From Cellulomonas sp. (GTDB taxonomy: Bacteria; Actinomycetota; Actinomycetes; Actinomycetales; Cellulomonadaceae), in assembly GCF_015234515.1 (NCBI RefSeq), contig NZ_JADGMY010000023.1:142147-206146 (forward strand): a DNA stretch of 64,000 nucleotides, given 5' to 3'. Made by a program: the position numbers and the translations under genes. Position 1 is the first letter of the stretch; each line of letters begins with the position of its first letter. Of the stretch, positions 34,944-42,636 are shown in pieces. The notes under the pieces were generated by a model, which saw only the letters and a list, made by a program, of their open reading frames with translations, had not been told where the DNA came from and ran no database searches.

Positions 34944-36554
34944 GTGGACCCGTCCGGTGAGCAGGCGCGGCGGCTCGTCGACGCCGTGCGCGTGCGGGAC
35001 GCCGCGACCGTGCTGCACCTGGACGCCGACGCGTTCTTCGCCGCCGTCGAGCAGCGCGACAAGCCGTCGCTGCGTGGCAAGCCGGTCCTGGTCGGGGGCG
35101 TCGGCGGGAGGGGCGTCGTGTCGACGGCGTCGTACGAGGCCCGGCGCGCCGGCGCACGGTCCGCGATGCCCATGGCGCGGGCCCGACGCCTGTGCCCCGC
35201 CGCCGCGGTGCTCGTCCCCCGGTTCGCCGCGTACGCCGCGTACTCGCAGGTCATCATGGACGTCCTGCGCGAGCTGACGCCGGCGGTGGAGCCGCTGTCG
35301 ATCGACGAGGCGTTCGCGGACCTCGCGCTGGCGCCGGGCGGCACCCCCGAGCCGGAGGACGCCGCCGCCCAGGTCCAGGCCCGCGTCGCCGAGCTCACGG
35401 GCCTGACCGTGTCGGTCGGCGTGGGCCGCTCCAAGCTGGTCGCCAAGATCGCCTCGGACCTGCGCAAGCCCGGCGGCGTCGTCGTCGTCCGGCCCGAGGA
35501 CGAGGACGCCGTCCTGCTGCCGCTCGACGTGCGGACCGTCCCCGGCGTCGGACCCGCGACGCAGGGCGCGCTCGAGCGGCTCGGCGTGCGCACCGTCGCG
35601 GACCTGCGGCGCCAACCGCTCGACACCCTCACCATGACGCTCGGGGAGGCGCACGGCACCGGGCTGTACCTCATGTCCCGCGGCCTGGACGACCGGCCCG
35701 TCGTCACGACGACCGAGCGCAAGTCCGCCGGCGCCGAGCGCACGTTCGCGGTCGACCTGCGGGGCCGCGACGTCGTGCTGTCCGCCGTGGACGACGTCGT
35801 CGACGAGGCCCTGCAGCGGCTCGAGCGTCACGGCGGGGCCGCGCGGACCGTCGTCGCCAAGGTCCGCTACGCCGACTTCTCGACCGTGACGCGCTCCGTG
35901 ACGTTCCCGCACCCGACCGCCGCGGACGCCGAGCTGCGCGACGCCGCCCGGCGCGCGGTCCTCGCGGCCGGGGTCGTCGAGCCCGTGCGACTGCTGGGCG
36001 TGGCGTTCCACGCGCTGTCGCCGCACGCGCAGCTCGCGCTCGACCTCGACGCGCACCTGTTCGACGCGCCGCGGCGGGCGGTCGTCGGCGAGCACGACCA
36101 CGTGAGCGGTCGGCTCGCGGACGCCTGGGCGACGGTCCCGGGCGACGGGGACGCGGGCGACGTCGTCGACGGCACCACGTCCGGCCCCGCGCTCCCCGAC
36201 GGCATGACGGCACCCGGCATCGACGACGTCGTCGCGACGCTCGTCGAGGACGACGCCCGGCTCGTCGGGGCCGAGAAGGCCGTCGTGGGACGACCGCTCG
36301 GCGGCTCCCAGGTGGGCCGGCCGCTCGAGGAGTCCAACGCGCGCCCCGGTCTGGACGTCGAGCACGCGACCCTCGGCCGCGGGTGGGTCGTGCACGTGCG
36401 CGGCCGCGAGGCGACCGTGCGCTTCGAGACCGCCCTGACGGCACCGGCCCGCTCGCGCGTCCTCGACCTCGACGAGGACCCGCTCGTGCTCGTCGAGCCC
36501 GTGGGCGTCACTCCGCCGTCGCAGGTCCCGCCGGAGCTGCGCGACGACGCCTGA
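34944..36554 (+). CDS. dinB: DNA polymerase IV (Y-family translesion polymerase)
   Basis: This 536-residue Y-family polymerase should copy past damaged bases. Palm motifs are DADAFFAAVEQ (about 29-39) and SIDEAFADL, which carry the metal-binding acids; YEARRAGARSAMP is the fingers motif, and helix-hairpin-helix GVGPATQGALERLG follows. The little-finger domain ends near residue 370. Beyond it lie about 165 further residues, ending in a small beta domain (LGRGWVVHVRGREATVRF), a tail seen in some actinobacterial DinB proteins. GTG 34944 has GAAGAT six bases upstream. No LexA box was found. Confidence 0.94.
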   Translation: MDPSGEQARRLVDAVRVRDAATVLHLDADAFFAAVEQRDKPSLRGKPVLVGGVGGRGVVSTASYEARRAGARSAMPMARARRLCPAAAVLVPRFAAYAAYSQVIMDVLRELTPAVEPLSIDEAFADLALAPGGTPEPEDAAAQVQARVAELTGLTVSVGVGRSKLVAKIASDLRKPGGVVVVRPEDEDAVLLPLDVRTVPGVGPATQGALERLGVRTVADLRRQPLDTLTMTLGEAHGTGLYLMSRGLDDRPVVTTTERKSAGAERTFAVDLRGRDVVLSAVDDVVDEALQRLERHGGAARTVVAKVRYADFSTVTRSVTFPHPTAADAELRDAARRAVLAAGVVEPVRLLGVAFHALSPHAQLALDLDAHLFDAPRRAVVGEHDHVSGRLADAWATVPGDGDAGDVVDGTTSGPALPDGMTAPGIDDVVATLVEDDARLVGAEKAVVGRPLGGSQVGRPLEESNARPGLDVEHATLGRGWVVHVRGREATVRFETALTAPARSRVLDLDEDPLVLVEPVGVTPPSQVPPELRDDA

Positions 36555-36957
36555 CGGCGCTGAGCAGTGCGACGACGACGACGCCGACGAGCGCCCCGAC
36601 GGCCAGCCGGACGGCGAGCCCGGCGACCGTGAACTCCGCGACGGCGTCGGTGCCCGCCAGGACGACGACCACGAAGAGCACCGCCAGGACGATCTCGAGC
36701 CAGGTCCACCACCGGACGCCCGCCCGCCGGACCTGCACCGTGCGCCACACGCTGATGACGGCCGTCGTCGCGAGCGCCGCCGGCAGCATGTCGGCGTAGT
36801 AGCCCGTCGCCAGGGCCAGCACGGCGACGCCGGACCCCGCCCACAGGTAGCCGTCGCGGTACCACGGCGGCGTGTCGGCGTACGGCTCCTCGCGATAGGC
36901 GTGGGCCTCCACCGGCCGCGCGGCCGGGATGCCGGAGATGCCGTGATCTGCGCTCAT
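36508..36957 (-). CDS. Small four-helix membrane protein
   Basis: The 149-residue protein has a hydrophilic N-terminus (about 35 residues, EEPYADTPPWYRDGYLW) and four hydrophobic segments: AGSGVAVLALATGYYADML, then about 60-75, LEIVLAVLFVVVVLAG, and VAGLAVRLAVGALVGVVVV. It ends in an arginine-rich tail. It was not assigned to a named family. ATG 36957 lies six bases after CAGGAT, fitting leaderless expression. Its 3' end overlaps the dinB 3' end by 47 bases in convergent orientation. Confidence 0.75.
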   Translation of the reverse strand: MSADHGISGIPAARPVEAHAYREEPYADTPPWYRDGYLWAGSGVAVLALATGYYADMLPAALATTAVISVWRTVQVRRAGVRWWTWLEIVLAVLFVVVVLAGTDAVAEFTVAGLAVRLAVGALVGVVVVALLSAVRRRRAAPAGPATAE

Positions 36958-37073
36958 GCGGCCATCCTGGCCGACGGCGCCCGGCGGCGTGACCGGTTCG
37001 CACCACCGACCGTCCGGATCGGCGAAGAGAGTGAGGGTTTGCCGTCGGCTGGCCGCGACGACACCCCTCACGG

Positions 37074-37838
37074 TCAGTCGCGTGCCGTCAGGACCACCGG
37101 GCCGCGCTTGGTGATGGCCACCGTGTGCTCCGCGTGCGCGGCGAGCGCGCCGTCGGCGCTGCGGATGGTCCAGCCGTCGTCGTCGACGACGTAGTCGCTG
37201 CTGCCCGCCATGAGCCACGGCTCGATGGCGATGACCGTGCCCGGCTTGAGGCGGATGCCGGTGCCCGGGCGGCCGTCGTTGGCGACGTGCGGGTCCTCGT
37301 GCATCGTCCGGCCCACGCCGTGCCCGCCGAAGTCGGTGTTCAGACCGAACCCGGACTGCCGCGCGACCCGGCCGATCGCCGCCGAGATGTCGCCCATGCG
37401 GCCACCCGGCTGCGCGGCGGCGATGCCTGCGGCGAGCGCCTGCTCGGTCGTCGAGATGAGGCGCTGCGCCTCGGGCGTCGTCGTGCCGAGCTGGAACGTC
37501 AGGGCGGAGTCGGCGACCCAGCCCTCGACCTCGCACGCGAAGTCGATGCTGACCACGTCGCCGTCGGCCAGGACGCGGTCGGACGGCAGGCCGTGCAGCG
37601 CGTGGTCGTTGACGGACGTGCACAGGACACCCGGGTACGGCATCGCCCCGAAGCTCGGGTGGTAGCCGAGGTACACGGACCGCGCGCCGGCCTTCGCGAT
37701 CATCTCGCGGGCGTGCGCGTCCAGGTCGTTGGTCGTCATGCCCACGCGGGCGTACGCGCGCAACGACGTCAGGACGTCGGCGACGAACCGCCCGGCGGGG
37801 CGCATCTGCTCGATCTCTGCGGGGGACTTGAGTGCCAC
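37074..37838 (-). CDS. map: Methionine aminopeptidase type I
   Basis: The 254-residue metalloprotease removes N-terminal methionine from new proteins. Pita-bread motifs are present: SVNDHALHGLP, DGDVVSIDFACEVEGWVADSALTF (the two metal aspartates), FGGHGVGRTMHEDP (metal histidine), IEPWLM and EHTVAI (metal glutamates). It stands alone rather than in the secY-adk-map-infA cluster, so it may be a second copy. GTG 37838 is the start; GAGGGT lies six bases upstream. The first residues MALKSPAEIEQMRPAG match the family start. Confidence 0.95.
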   Translation of the reverse strand: MALKSPAEIEQMRPAGRFVADVLTSLRAYARVGMTTNDLDAHAREMIAKAGARSVYLGYHPSFGAMPYPGVLCTSVNDHALHGLPSDRVLADGDVVSIDFACEVEGWVADSALTFQLGTTTPEAQRLISTTEQALAAGIAAAQPGGRMGDISAAIGRVARQSGFGLNTDFGGHGVGRTMHEDPHVANDGRPGTGIRLKPGTVIAIEPWLMAGSSDYVVDDDGWTIRSADGALAAHAEHTVAITKRGPVVLTARD

Positions 37839-37883
37839 ACCCCCACCCTCTCACCCCCCGCGCACGGCAGATGGGCAGGGAAC

Positions 37884-37950
37884 AGCCCGTGGGCCGGGTC
37901 CCCTCACGGGGGCCCTGCCGCGAAGGACGAGGTCGCGGCTCCCACGGGCT
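37884..37950. ncRNA. Candidate three-way-junction RNA upstream of map
   Basis: Three nested stems fit a compact three-way junction. P1 is 37884-37893 with 37941-37950 (AGCCCGTGGG and exact complement), P2 is 37896-37903 with 37908-37915, and P3 is 37917-37922 with 37934-37939. Junction strands are only one or two bases. The strand is not fixed; transcription toward map (minus) is likely, because a promoter and micro-ORF lie upstream at 38041-38139. It does not match a riboswitch I know. The remaining 398-bp gap 37839-38236 holds only this and the micro-ORF. Confidence 0.35.
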
Positions 37951-38040
37951 GCGGTGACTGCCGGGTATTCGCTGCCGCCCTGCCGGTCGACGCCGGCGGA
38001 GCATGAGCGGACCGTGCAGTCCGTCCGATGACTCGGGCGG

Positions 38041-38079
38041 CTAGCGGGCAGCCACCTCACGCGTCCGGAAAGACTTCAT
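38041..38079 (-). CDS. 12-residue micro-ORF with strong ribosome site
   Basis: ATG 38079 opens MKSFRTREVAAR followed by TAG. It is preceded by AAGGAGG eleven bases upstream and by a promoter-like pair. Either it is a leader peptide for the map-direction transcript, or it is the truncated N-terminus of a helix-turn-helix protein (FRTREVAAR reads like the opening of a DNA-binding helix). No function can be assigned. Confidence 0.35.
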   Translation of the reverse strand: MKSFRTREVAAR

Positions 38080-38110
38080 GTCGCGGACCACCTCCTTCCA
38101 GTGTGGGAAC

Positions 38111-38139
38111 GACGCTACGTCGCGTCGCCGCGTCCGCCA
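38111..38139 (-). promoter_or_regulatory. Putative promoter of the micro-ORF upstream of map
   Basis: On the minus strand TTGGCG (38139-38134) and TAGCGT (38116-38111) are 17 bases apart. The start of transcription would fall near 38104, giving a leader of about 25 bases before the micro-ORF. Confidence 0.5.
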
Positions 38140-38236
38140 AGGGGTTTTCGCGAGCGCGGCACACCACCGTCGACCGCGCTACTCGTTGGTGGCGCGCTCG
38201 ACGGCTGAGTACCGCGCTCGGCGGGAGGTGGGTCGG

Positions 38237-38887
38237 TCAGGCCGACGGGTCAGGGGTGGTGACGGACGGGCGCGGGGTCCGCTGCGACACCGGCGGACGC
38301 CACATCGTCACGGGCGCCGCCGGGACGCCGCGCACGGGTGCACCCTCCACGAAGCCGTGGCGGCGGTACAGGCGGCGGTTGCGCTCGGTCGACGACTCCA
38401 GGTACGCCCCGGCGTCCTGCGTGTCGACGTCCGCGAGACGGGCGTGGAGGAGCGCGCCGCCGACGCCCCGACCGCGCGCGTCGGCCGCCACGCCGATCTC
38501 CTGCAGGTACCAGTGGGGCTGCCGGGGCCGGTACCGCTCGACTGCGCGCTTGGTGACGAGTGCGCGCCGCAGGCCCGCGGCGCCGCACGCGCGCCAGAAC
38601 GAGGGCAGCTGGGCGGCGAGCCGCACGATGGTGGTCACAGCGCCGGGCGCCTCCCAGATCGCGACGCCGAGCACCTGGCCGTCACCCGATCGGCGGGCGA
38701 CGTCGACGGTGCCGTCGGCGATCGCCGGACGCAGCAGCGCGACGAACAGGTGCTGGGCGCACCCCAGCCGGTCGGCACCCGTACGGCGCAGCACCGCACC
38801 GGTGACCGGGTCGTCGACGAAGGCCTCGGCCAGCACCGCAGCCGCGGCGGCGAGGTCGCCGGGCCGGGCGGGGGTGATGGTGATCAC
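38237..38887 (-). CDS. GNAT family N-acetyltransferase
   Basis: This 216-residue acetyl-CoA-dependent acyltransferase carries the GNAT core. Motif A is GVAADARGRGVGGALLHARL, with R-G-R-G-V-G as the CoA pyrophosphate loop; AYLESSTERNRRLYRRHGF is motif B. The substrate is unknown; small toxic amines or drugs are typical. GTG 38887 follows GGAGGG. It is divergent from the TetR gene, and its promoter (-35 TTGGAC, -10 TACGGT, 17-base spacer) overlaps a repeated CTTGNCCAAG operator, so TetR repression is likely. Confidence 0.9.
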   Translation of the reverse strand: MITITPARPGDLAAAAAVLAEAFVDDPVTGAVLRRTGADRLGCAQHLFVALLRPAIADGTVDVARRSGDGQVLGVAIWEAPGAVTTIVRLAAQLPSFWRACGAAGLRRALVTKRAVERYRPRQPHWYLQEIGVAADARGRGVGGALLHARLADVDTQDAGAYLESSTERNRRLYRRHGFVEGAPVRGVPAAPVTMWRPPVSQRTPRPSVTTPDPSA

Positions 38888-38925
38888 GATGCCCTCCTGC
38901 CGAGCGTCACGATGTGTGTGACTCC

Positions 38926-38968
38926 ACCGTAGGGCGAACTGGCCGCTTGTCCAAGTCGCTTGGCCAAG
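38926..38968. promoter_or_regulatory. GNAT promoter overlapped by twin CTTGNCCAAG operators
   Basis: CTTGTCCAAG (38946-38955) and CTTGGCCAAG (38959-38968) are two palindromic copies 13 bases apart. The minus-strand -35 TTGGAC (38954-38949) lies inside the first, with -10 TACGGT (38931-38926). This is a strong candidate binding site for the adjacent TetR protein. Confidence 0.75.
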
Positions 38969-38988
38969 TCCACCCGTACGATGGAAGG

Positions 38989-39597
38989 GTGAACCTCCCG
39001 GCCGTGGGCGGGCACCGCCCCGTCGACGAGCGTCGCGCACAGCTGCTCGACGCCGCGCTCGCCGTGCTGCGCGAGCACGGGCTCGCCGGCCTCACGACGC
39101 GGGCCGTCACGAACCGCGCGGGTCTGCCGCACGGGATCTTCCACTACGCGTTCGGCTCGAAGGCCGCGCTGGTGCGGGCGCTCGTCGACCGCGAGCTGAG
39201 GGGCGCCGCCGCCGCCTGGGCCCCCGCCGTCGACACCGACGACCTCGAGACGGCGCTGCGCCAGGCCCTGCGCGCCCAGCTCGACATCGTGCGCGCCGAC
39301 CCGCAGCACCAGGCCGCCATGTTCGAGCTCATCCGCGCGGCGCGTGACGACGCGGGGTCCGACGCCGTGGCCTGGGAGCGCCAGCAGTACCTGGCGGAGA
39401 TCGAACGCCACCTCGGGGCCTGGTCGCAGCGCGGCGGCGTCGCGTGGAGCGCCCCCGTGGAGCACGTGGCGGCCCTGGTCCTGTCAGCCGGTGACGGGGT
39501 CATCCAGACGTGGGTCGCCGACCACGACGACGAGCGCGCGGAAGCCTCCGTCGACCTGTTGGCACGCGCCGTCGCGTCGCTGGCCCACCCCGCCTGA
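38989..39597 (+). CDS. TetR family transcriptional regulator
   Basis: The 202-residue repressor has an N-terminal TetR HTH (about 12-60: RRAQLLDAALAVLREHG, LTTRAVTNRAGLPHGIFHYAF, SKAALVRALVDREL) and an all-helical ligand domain. Ligand unknown. GTG 38989 lies six bases after TACGAT (38977-38982), so it is likely leaderless. It is divergent from the GNAT gene and should bind the twin palindromes between them, controlling both. Confidence 0.93.
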   Translation: MNLPAVGGHRPVDERRAQLLDAALAVLREHGLAGLTTRAVTNRAGLPHGIFHYAFGSKAALVRALVDRELRGAAAAWAPAVDTDDLETALRQALRAQLDIVRADPQHQAAMFELIRAARDDAGSDAVAWERQQYLAEIERHLGAWSQRGGVAWSAPVEHVAALVLSAGDGVIQTWVADHDDERAEASVDLLARAVASLAHPA

Positions 39598-39771
39598 CGC
39601 CCCCCGGGGACCTGCGACCCGACCCCAGGGCGTCCAAAAGGATGATTCGCCCCCAACTTGGACAGAAGTTCACCACCGGACGGGTGTTTGCCTCTATTGT
39701 CCGTTACGCCCGATGGCGTGGCCGTCGTCCCCGGGCACCCGTCCAAGCGTCCGCGGCCGAGGAGTCCCTCC

Positions 39772-40824
39772 GTGAACCGCCGTCTCCCCCTCGTCATCCT
39801 GTCCGTCGCAGCCCTCGTGGCGCTGCCCTCCACCGCCGCGTCCGCCACCGGTGGCGGGCACCACGGGTCCGGCAAGCCCGGGTACTCGACCGGCTACGAC
39901 AAGCCCAAGCCCGGCAAGCCCAAGCCCGCGCCCCAGCCCACCGCCGCCCCCGGCGACCTGTGCGGCGGCACGCGCGCCGACCAGGTCATCCCCTGGGACG
40001 CCTACACGTGCGACCAGGCCACGGGGTACTTCCTCTACAAGAAGCTCGACGTGCGCAAGCCCGCCGGGTACTGGAACAGCGGGCGGCAGCACCGTGTCGC
40101 GCTGCACGACGTGTGGGCGTGGCCGACGGCGGACGCGTCCGCCCGCATCGAGGCGTCGAAGGCCCAGCCGCGCAACCCGCAGATCATCCCGCTGGAGCTC
40201 GACGCCACCGACGCCGCGGCGGTCTGCGCGGAGCGGGAGCTCTACGGCCTGCAGGTGGACCTCGTGGGCGACGGCGAGGCCGGCCGCGGGCTCGACGTGG
40301 CGTCGCTGGTACCCACCGTCATCACGCCGCCTCACAACCAGGGCGGGTTCCCGGTGCCGAACACGCTGGCGTTCTACGCCCACTTCGAGGTGAGGGACAT
40401 CGTCGACCTCGACGTGTTCTGCGCCCCGGTCGTCGTCCCCACGCCGTCGGCGTCGCCGACTCCCCCGCCGCCCCCGCCGCCGGCGCCCGCGCCCAGCCCG
40501 TCGCCGACCAGCGACGTGGACGACGAGCCCACCGTGGCGCCGAGCCCGACGCCCGAGCCGTCCCCGTCGGAGACGAGCGAGGTGCTGCCGGCTCCGGCGG
40601 AGACGCCCGAGCCCACCCCCACGGCGACCTCCGCGGTGACCCCCGCGCCGACCACGCCGGCTCCGACGCCGACGGAGCGCGCCGAGGTGCTCTCCGCGGT
40701 CGACGACGACACGCTCGCCGCGACGGGTACGCAGGCCGCCGTCGGCCTGCTGGCCGCGATCGCCGCGATCGCCGGCGGTGGAGCACTCGTGCTCGCCCGG
40801 CGTCGTCACCGGATGAACGGCTGA
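39772..40824 (+). CDS. Secreted protein with LAXTG sortase signal
   Basis: The 350-residue surface protein has a signal peptide (1 to about 25, ending TAASAT) and a Lys/Pro/Gly-rich stretch (YDKPKPGKPKPAPQP). A globular domain of about 160 residues with four spaced cysteines (LCGG, YTCDQ, AVCAE, VFCAP) follows, then a Pro/Thr/Ser-rich wall-spanning region. The sorting signal LAATG (from residue 315) precedes a hydrophobic helix and RRRHR. LAxTG is the class E sortase motif of high-GC actinobacteria, so covalent attachment to peptidoglycan is expected. The globular domain was not recognised. GTG 39772 follows GAGGAG. Confidence 0.88.
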   Translation: MNRRLPLVILSVAALVALPSTAASATGGGHHGSGKPGYSTGYDKPKPGKPKPAPQPTAAPGDLCGGTRADQVIPWDAYTCDQATGYFLYKKLDVRKPAGYWNSGRQHRVALHDVWAWPTADASARIEASKAQPRNPQIIPLELDATDAAAVCAERELYGLQVDLVGDGEAGRGLDVASLVPTVITPPHNQGGFPVPNTLAFYAHFEVRDIVDLDVFCAPVVVPTPSASPTPPPPPPPAPAPSPSPTSDVDDEPTVAPSPTPEPSPSETSEVLPAPAETPEPTPTATSAVTPAPTTPAPTPTERAEVLSAVDDDTLAATGTQAAVGLLAAIAAIAGGGALVLARRRHRMNG

Positions 40825-40853
40825 CCTGAGGGCGCACCCCGCGCCCCGTGCAC

Positions 40854-40915
40854 GGGTGTCGTCGACACCCCAAGGACCGTCACCCCCTGGCCCTCCCCCC
40901 CGGCCGGGGGGTGAC
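40854..40915 (+). terminator. Two consecutive hairpins after the LAXTG gene
   Basis: GGGTGTC-GTC-GACACCC (40854-40870) is followed by a nine-base stem GTCACCCCC / GGGGGTGAC (40879-40915). Together they separate the surface-protein gene from the propeller array. Confidence 0.55.
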
Positions 40916-41019
40916 GCACGTCCACGGGACTCGCGGCGGCGCCGGCCGCGGTCACGGCGGTCCCCACGAAGGCACAGACCAGGACCGCCGATCCCGCCCG
41001 CGCCACCCCGCGGCCGCGC

Positions 41020-41025
41020 TAGCGT
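41020..41025 (+). promoter_or_regulatory. -10 element, propeller gene 1
   Basis: TAGCGT ends six bases before GTG 41032, giving a leaderless transcript by the pattern shared with the next four genes. Confidence 0.65.
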
Positions 41026-41031
41026 GCGGCC

Positions 41032-42591
41032 GTGGCACGTCGCAGCGGGAGGACGCATGTCGAGCTCGTCGAGGACGACGGGCTCGACGGCTCCGCGCCG
41101 CCACCTGACGAGAACGCCCGCTCCACGTCCGACGGGCCCGGGTCCCCCGGTCACGCCCACCCGTCCCCCCGGACCCGCCGCCGGGTGCTGACCGTCGCGG
41201 TGACGCTCGTCGTCGGCCTGGTGGCGGTCGCCGTGGTCGGGGAGGTCCGCGAGGCGGCGAGGGAGCGTGCCCGGCTCGCGGTGCTGGCGACGCTGCCGCG
41301 GGTGCTCGCGCCGCTCGACGCCCCGCCCGAGGTCCTGTGGACGGACGACACCGACAACCTCCTGCTGGGGACGACGGTGCGCACGGCCGGCGGGCTGCTC
41401 GTCGGCGCGCACGCCGGGGACGACGGCTCGTCCATCGCGCACGCGCTGGACCCGGCGACGGGCGAGGTCGTCTGGGAGCGGGAGCTGCTGGCGGCACCGG
41501 CAACCGCACCCCAGCCGGACGCGCCCCCGCAGGGCGGCTTCTGCCAGGCGCACGGCGCGGACGGCACCCTGGTCGCCTGCTTCGCCGGCGACGACGGCTC
41601 CGTCCCCGACGGCGACGGCTTCCGGTACCTCGCGCCCACCGTGACGCGGCTCCTGCTGCTGGACCCGCAGGACGGGACCGTCGTCGCCGACCTGTCGGAC
41701 GCCGTCGCCGGCACGGGGGCAGTACCGGCGTTCCTCGTCCTGGACGACCTCGCCGTGGTCAGCAGCGTGGTGGACGACGTCACCCAGGTCGTGGCCGTCG
41801 ACCGGGCCGGCGCCGTCGCGTGGCGGCACACGGTCCCGGTCGAACCCACGTCGCCGGCCCGGGTCGACCTGCGGCGGGCGGAGGTGGTCCCCCTCGGGCA
41901 GCACCTCCTCGTGGCGACGCCCGACGAGCTGCGCGTGCTGGACGGCACGGGCGCGACGGTGCGCGCCGTCCCGCTCGGCTCGGATGAGTTCCTCGAGGGC
42001 ACGTCCGGTGCGACGGCGCTCGTGTCCACCGCCGGGGACCGGGCGCCGGTGGATCTCTTCTCGGGGCGGGTCGGCGAGGGTGAGACCACCAAGGTCCTGT
42101 GGGACGACCACGTCGGAGAGGTCCCCGGGCGGTGGCTGCGCCCGCACGTCGACGACGGCAGCGCCCACGGCCTGCTGCTGACCGTGGACCACGAGAACCT
42201 CTACGGCTGGGACCCCGACGGCGAGCTCCGGTGGACGGCGGACCGGCCGTCGTCGATCGAGTCGCTCGACGTGCTCGCGGGGCGCGTCCACCTCACGGTC
42301 GGCGCCTCGCTGATGACCCTCGACGCGCGCACGGGCGGCGAGCTGTGGCGCCGGGGTGGCCTGGTCCTGGTGGACGAGGTCCTGACGGACGGACGGCACC
42401 TCCTGGCACGTCCCGCCGCACCCGCCGATGCCCCGCACGCGGAGCTCCTGGCGCTGGACGCGACCGACGGCACCATCGCCTGGCGCACGGAGCTCCCACC
42501 GGAGCTCACGTTCCTGCAGGCGGTGTCCGGCCTGCTCGTGGGCGTCTCCGCCGGCGAGGAAGACTCCTGGGACCTCACCGTCCTCGGCTGA
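41032..42591 (+). CDS. Membrane-anchored PQQ-type beta-propeller protein 1 of 5
   Basis: The 519-residue protein opens with a cytoplasmic segment containing HVELVEDDG, then one membrane helix (about 53-75, VLTVAVTLVVGLVAVAVVGE), then an extracytoplasmic beta-propeller. PQQ-like blade motifs include ALDPATGEVVWERELL, LLLDPQDGTVVADL, WDPDGELRWTAD, LDARTGGELWRRGGL and ALDATDGTIAWRTELP. No enzyme active site is seen; a binding or sensing role is inferred. It is the first and longest of five tandem paralogs. It shares the cytoplasmic ELVEDD-like tag and the VDDGSxxGLLLT blade with them. GTG start and -10 box indicate its own promoter. Confidence 0.85.
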   Translation: MARRSGRTHVELVEDDGLDGSAPPPDENARSTSDGPGSPGHAHPSPRTRRRVLTVAVTLVVGLVAVAVVGEVREAARERARLAVLATLPRVLAPLDAPPEVLWTDDTDNLLLGTTVRTAGGLLVGAHAGDDGSSIAHALDPATGEVVWERELLAAPATAPQPDAPPQGGFCQAHGADGTLVACFAGDDGSVPDGDGFRYLAPTVTRLLLLDPQDGTVVADLSDAVAGTGAVPAFLVLDDLAVVSSVVDDVTQVVAVDRAGAVAWRHTVPVEPTSPARVDLRRAEVVPLGQHLLVATPDELRVLDGTGATVRAVPLGSDEFLEGTSGATALVSTAGDRAPVDLFSGRVGEGETTKVLWDDHVGEVPGRWLRPHVDDGSAHGLLLTVDHENLYGWDPDGELRWTADRPSSIESLDVLAGRVHLTVGASLMTLDARTGGELWRRGGLVLVDEVLTDGRHLLARPAAPADAPHAELLALDATDGTIAWRTELPPELTFLQAVSGLLVGVSAGEEDSWDLTVLG

Positions 42592-42624
42592 GCGGAACCC
42601 GCGCGCCGCGCACCCACGCGTCGA

Positions 42625-42630
42625 TAGCCT
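42625..42630 (+). promoter_or_regulatory. -10 element, propeller gene 2
   Basis: TAGCCT ends six bases before GTG 42637. Confidence 0.65.
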
Positions 42631-42636
42631 GCATCC

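Noticed and set aside
40806..41006. Possible 66-residue secreted protein on the minus strand (starts MARAGSAVLVCAFVGTA)
   Set aside because: It overlaps two strong hairpins after the LAXTG gene and has no ribosome site; the signal-like start is probably chance.
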